Below are positions 60,208 through 64,000 of a stretch of 64,000 bases of DNA, in pieces. The translations under genes were made by a program, and so were the position numbers. The notes below the pieces were generated by a model, which saw only the letters and a list, made by a program, of their open reading frames with translations, was not told the origin of the DNA and made no database searches. Every line of letters starts with the position of its first letter. The first letter of the stretch is position 1. The stretch is from Hydractinia symbiolongicarpus (taxonomy: Eukaryota; Cnidaria; Hydrozoa; Anthoathecata; Hydractiniidae): assembly GCF_029227915.1 (NCBI RefSeq), contig NC_079882.1:30062001-30126000 (forward strand), written 5' to 3'.

Positions 60208-62900
60208 TTCTTCTTAATTTGAGATGATTGCTGGAATTCAGAGATTACACTAGGCGCTGTGGTAGCGCTACATTTTAAAATTTATATAAATAAGTCATTT
60301 TTTACTGTGGGACCAATCCTGGCCGTTTACTGGCGCTGAAGAAATAGAGACAGTTTCAAAAACTACATTTCATTGATTTTCTAACAGCATCAATCCGCAT
60401 GAATTACAACGGTTCCGTCAAAATTCGTACCAACATGTATTTAGCGATATTTTTCTGATATTATTAGGTTGCATCGCTTTTAACAGTGAAACGATTGACT
60501 GTGGGACTTAATTCAACTGATTTCGGACTGTGACCTTATAAATGTGATTAGTGAGACAAATGGATTCTAAGAAATAACATTCTTCTTAATTTGACATGAT
60601 TGCCGAAACTCAGCGTATACATGGGCGCTGTGGTAGTGCTTCATTTAAAAATTAAGATAAAAATGTCATTTTTTACTGTGGGACCAATCCTAGCCGTTAG
60701 CGTGCGCTGAAGAAATAGAGACAGTTTCAAATACTACATTTCAATGACTTTCTAACGCTGTCAGTTTGTTTGAGTGACAACGGTTCCCTCACATACTCGT
60801 ACCAACATGTATTTAGCGATAGTTTTCTGATATTACTAAGTTATATCGCTTTTAACAGTGAAATTATTGACTGTGGGACTTAATTGAACTAACTTTGGAC
60901 TGTGATCTTATAAATGTCATAAATGAGCCAATTGGACTCCCAGAAATAACAGTCTTCTTAATTTGAGATGATTGCTGGAATTCAGAGATTACACTAGGCG
61001 CTGTGGTAGCGCTACATTTTAAAATTTATATAAATAAGTCATATTTACTGTGGGACCAATCCTAGCTGTTATCGTGCGCTGAAGAAATAGGGACAGTTTC
61101 AAAAACTACATTTCATTGACTTTCTAGCAGCATCAATCCGCATGAATTACAACAGTTGCGTCACAAATTCATACCAACATGTATTTAGCGACATCTTTCT
61201 GGTATTACTTGGACTGTGATCTTTTAAATGTGATAAGTGATACAATTGGATTCCAAGAAATAACATTCTTTTAATTTGATATGATTGCCAAAACTCAGCG
61301 ATTACATGGGCGCTGTGGTAGCGCTTCATCTAAAAATTAAGATAAAAAAGTCATTTTTTACTGTGGGACCAATCCTAGCCGTTAGCGTGCGCTGAAGAAA
61401 TAGAGACAGTTTCAAATACTACATTTCAATGACTTTCTAACAGTATCAGTTTGTTTGAGTGACAACGGTTCCCTCACATACTCGTACCAAAATGTATTTA
61501 GCGATAGTTTTCTGATATTACCAGGTTGCATTGCTTTTAACAGTGAAACGATTGACTGCGGGACTTAATATAACTGATTTTGGACTTTGACTTTATGAAT
61601 GTGATAAATGAGACAATTGAACTCCAAGAAATAACATTCTTCTTAATTTGACATGATTGCTTGAACTCAGCGATTACACTGGGCGCTGTGGTAGCGCTTC
61701 ATTTAAAAATTTAGATAAACAAGTTATTTTTTACTCTGGGCCCATTCCTGGCCGTTAGCATGCGCTGAATAAATAGGAACAGTTTCAAAAACTACATTTC
61801 ATTGACTTTCTAGCGGTATAAATCAGTTTGAGTTACAACGGTTGCGTCACATATTCGTACCAACATGTATTTAGCGATATTATTCGGATATTACTAAGTT
61901 GCATCACTTTTAACAGTGAAACGTTCGACTGTAGGACTTAGTATAACTGATTTTGGACTTTGACTTTATGAATGTGATAAATGAGACAATTGGACTACAA
62001 GAAACAACATTCTTCTTAATTTGACATCATTGCTGGACCTCAGCGATTACACTGGGCGCTGTGGTAGCGCTTCATTTAAAAATTTAGATAAACAAGTTAT
62101 TTTTTACTCTGGGACCAATCCTGGCCGTTAGCATGCGCTGAATAAATAGGAACAGTTTCAAAAACTACATTTCATTGACTTTCTAGCGGTATAAATCAGT
62201 TTGAGTTACAACGGTTGCGTCACATATTCGTACCAACATGTATTTAGTGATATTTTTCCGATATTACTAAGTTATATCGCTTTTAACAGTAAAATGATTG
62301 ACTGTGGGACTTAATTGGGATAACTTTGGACTGTGACCTGATAAATGTGATAAATAAGACAATTGGACTCCAAGGAAAAACATTCTTCTTAATTTGACAT
62401 GATTGCTGTAACTCAGCAATTTTACTGGGCGCTGTGGTAGCGCTTAATTTAAAAACTTAGATAAATAAGCAATTTTTTTTGTGGGACCAATCCTAGCCGT
62501 TATCGCGCGCTGAAGAAATAATGACAGTTTCAGAAACTACATTTCATTGACTTTCTAACAGCATCAATCCGAATGAATTACAACGGTTGCGTCACGAATT
62601 CGTACCAACATGTATTTAGCGATATTTTTCTGATATTATTAGGTTGCATCGCTTTTAACAGTGAAACGATTGACTGTGGGACTTAATTCAACTGATTTCG
62701 GACTGTGACCTTATAAATGTGATAAGTGAGACAATTGGATTCCAAGAAATAACTTTCTTTTAATTTGATATGATTGCCGAAACTCAGCGATTACATGGGC
62801 GCTGTGGTAGCGCTTCATCTAAAAATTAAGATAAAAATGTCATTTTTTACTGTGGGACCAATCCTAGCCGTTAGCGTGCGCTGAAGAATAGAGACAGTTT
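60208..62900. repeat. Degenerate, shuffled monomers
   Basis: Anchors 60208, 60580, 60952, 61266, 61637, 62010, 62383 and 62755. Members resemble M4, M5 and others of the 47-60 kb family but occur in no repeated order. 61637 and 62010 share a local stretch (AACAAGTTATTTTTTACTCTGGG, split here as AACAAGTT and ACTCTGGG) and so are recent relatives over their middles. One copy has a 58-bp deletion. Confidence 0.76.
60952..61265. repeat. Short monomer, 314 bp, 58-bp deletion at 61209/61210
   Basis: The copy reads GGTATTACT directly followed by TGGACTGTGATC at 61201 onward. In neighbours these are separated by about 58 bases that include the ATCGCTTTTAACAG and GATTGACTGTGGG segments. The interval of 314 equals 372 minus 58. 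The second ACTGTGGGA box is therefore absent from this copy. The deletion occurs once in the window. Confidence 0.88.
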
Positions 62901-64000
62901 CACAAACTACATTTCATTGACTTTCTAGCGATATAAACTCGTTTGAGTTACAACGGTTGCGTCACATATTCGTACCAACATGTATTTAGCGATATTATTC
63001 GGATATTACTAGGTTGCATCGCTTTTAAAACTGAAACGTTCGACTGTTGGACTTAATTGAACTGGTTTTGGACTGTTACCTGATAAATGTGATAAATGAG
63101 TTAACTGGACCCCAGGAAATAACATTCTTCTTAATTTGACATGATTGCCGGAATTCAGCGTTAACACTGGGCGCTGCGGTAGCGCTTTATTTAAAAATTT
63201 AGATAATTAAGTATTTTCTTACTGTGGGATTACTCCAGGCCGTTAGCACACGCTGCAGAAATAGAAACATTCTGAAAAGCTACATTTCATTGACTTGTTG
63301 GCGGTATTAATCCGTTTGAGTTACAACGGTTGCGTCACATATTCGTACCATTATGTATGTAGTGATATTTTCCGACATTACTAAGTTATATCGCTTTTAA
63401 CAGTGAAATGATTGACTGTGGGAATTAATTGAACTAACTTTGGACTGTGACCTGATAAATGTGATAAATGAGACAATTGGACTCCAAGAAATAACATTCT
63501 TCTTAACTTGACATGATTGCCGCAACTCAGCGATTACCCTGGGCGCTGTGGTAGCGCTTCATTTAAAAATTTAGATAAATAAGTCATTCTTTACTGTGGG
63601 CCCAATCCTAGCCGTTATCGCGCGCTGAAAAAATAGCGACAGTTTCAAAAACTACATTTCATTGACTTTCTAACGGTGTCAATCCGTTTGAATAACAACG
63701 GTTGTGTCATATATTCCTACCAACATGTATTTAGCGATATTTTTCCGCTATTACTAGGTTGCATCGCTTTTATCCGTGAAACGATTGACTGTGGGACTTA
63801 ATTAAACTGATTTTGGACTGTGAACTTATAAATGTGATAAGTGAGACAATTGGACTCCAAGACATAACATTCTTCTTAATTTGACATGATTGCCGAAACT
63901 CAGCGATTACATGGCCGCTTTGGTAGCGATTTACTTAAAAATTAAGAAAAATAAGTCATTTGTTACTGTGGGACCAATCCTAGCCGTTAACTTGCGCTGA
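62901..64000. repeat. Return of the left-end monomer family (E half, F, C, A)
   Basis: From about 62900 the sequence has the E-type tail (CGATATAAACTCG, TATTATTCGG) and the leader GAGTTAACTGGACCCC. It continues with an F monomer at 63125 with a B-like second half (GCGCTGCGGTAGCG, GGGATTACTCCAGG), a C at 63497 and the start of an A at 63870. The E-tail, F pair matches 7068-7811 and the C and A match the types at 6323-7067. The array continues past the window edge. Confidence 0.84.

Larger units (their letters stand above)
1..64000. repeat. Satellite DNA array, ~372-bp monomer, whole window
   Basis: The window consists entirely of head-to-tail copies of one monomer. The motif TTCTTC near the monomer head, followed by TTGACATGAT, recurs at 14, 381, 753, 1125, 1498, 1871 and so on to 63870, giving 173 anchors and a mean spacing of 371.3 bases. 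Every copy has the same orientation. All copies share landmarks in the same order: the anchor, GGTAGCGCTT, ACTGTGGGA, GACAGTTTCAAAAAC, TTTGAGT, TACCAACATGTATT, GATTGACTGTGGG and GGACTGTGACC. No stretch of unique sequence, transposon, inversion or gene interrupts it. Length and organisation fit centromeric or other heterochromatic satellite of a eukaryote. I do not recognise the family by sequence. That it is a satellite array is seen directly; its chromosomal location is inferred. Confidence 0.98.

Noticed and set aside
61147-61329. 60-residue minus-strand open frame
   Set aside because: It spans the 58-bp deletion at 61209 and exists only because that deletion joined two frames. No homology is recognised.
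1-64000. CRISPR array
   Set aside because: The repeat unit is about 372 bp of continuous similarity with no short repeat and unique spacer arrangement, and there are no cas genes.
1-64000. Alpha satellite or the Drosophila 359-bp satellite
   Set aside because: The monomer is neither 171 nor 359 bp, and I see no sequence resemblance to either as I know them. A database search would settle the family.
1-64000. tRNA- or SINE-derived repeat with polymerase III boxes
   Set aside because: I find no A box and B box pair of the GGTTCGANTCC kind in the consensus monomer and no A-rich tail.
1-64000. Transposable element ends (terminal inverted repeats, LTRs, target-site duplications)
   Set aside because: The monomers abut directly with no target duplications, no long inverted ends and no coding remnants.

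Overview
The whole 64 kb window is one uninterrupted satellite DNA array. An AT-rich monomer of about 372 bases (about 35% GC in the first 360 bases, counted by hand) repeats head to tail in a single orientation from the first base to the last. Using the start of the motif TTCTTC at the head of each monomer as an anchor, I located 173 anchors, the first at 14 and the last at 63870. That is 172 complete intervals with a mean of 371.3 bases. Nearly all intervals are 367 to 373 bases; the exceptions are 356, 343 and 314 bases, each explained by one deletion. I see no protein-coding gene, RNA gene, transposon, CRISPR array or unique sequence, and both ends of the window lie inside the array.

Long tandem arrays of a roughly 370-base monomer with higher-order repeats (HORs) are typical of eukaryotic centromeric, pericentromeric or subtelomeric heterochromatin. 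I do not recognise the family and cannot name the organism. CpG is not depleted (13 CpG in the first monomer), which would fit a lineage with little germline CpG methylation, but this is weak evidence.

The monomers fall into recognisable variants, named here A, B, C, D, E, F, G and T, combined into different HORs along the window. 1-7.8 kb holds A-B-C trimers (about 1112 bp) and 1857-bp five-monomer periods. 10.0-12.3 kb holds E-C dimers (about 743 bp). 13.4-15.6 kb holds a doubled trimer (1114-1116 bp). 16.0-38.6 kb is a domain punctuated by variant G at intervals of 9, 9, 10, 8, 6 and 11 monomers, with nested 1115, 2230 and 4091-bp duplications. 38.6-40.85 kb is a divergent transition. 40.76-47.77 kb holds two near-identical 3349-bp nine-monomer units plus the start of a third. 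47.8-51.6 kb is divergent and monomeric. 51.6-55.4 kb holds two 1863-bp five-monomer units. 55.4-60.2 kb holds about 2.6 copies of a related but different unit of about 1863 bp. 60.2-62.9 kb is degenerate. 62.9-64.0 kb returns to the monomer family seen at the left end.

There are no genes to work together. What the window records is how the array evolved: unequal exchange in register (fusion monomers that keep the 372-bp length), local amplification at several scales, and rare small deletions that date individual copies. Inside the monomer, two short dyads (GCGCT-N5-AGCGC and CCGTT-N8-AACGG), a 9-bp direct duplication and a repeated ACTGTGGGA box are the most notable sub-structures.
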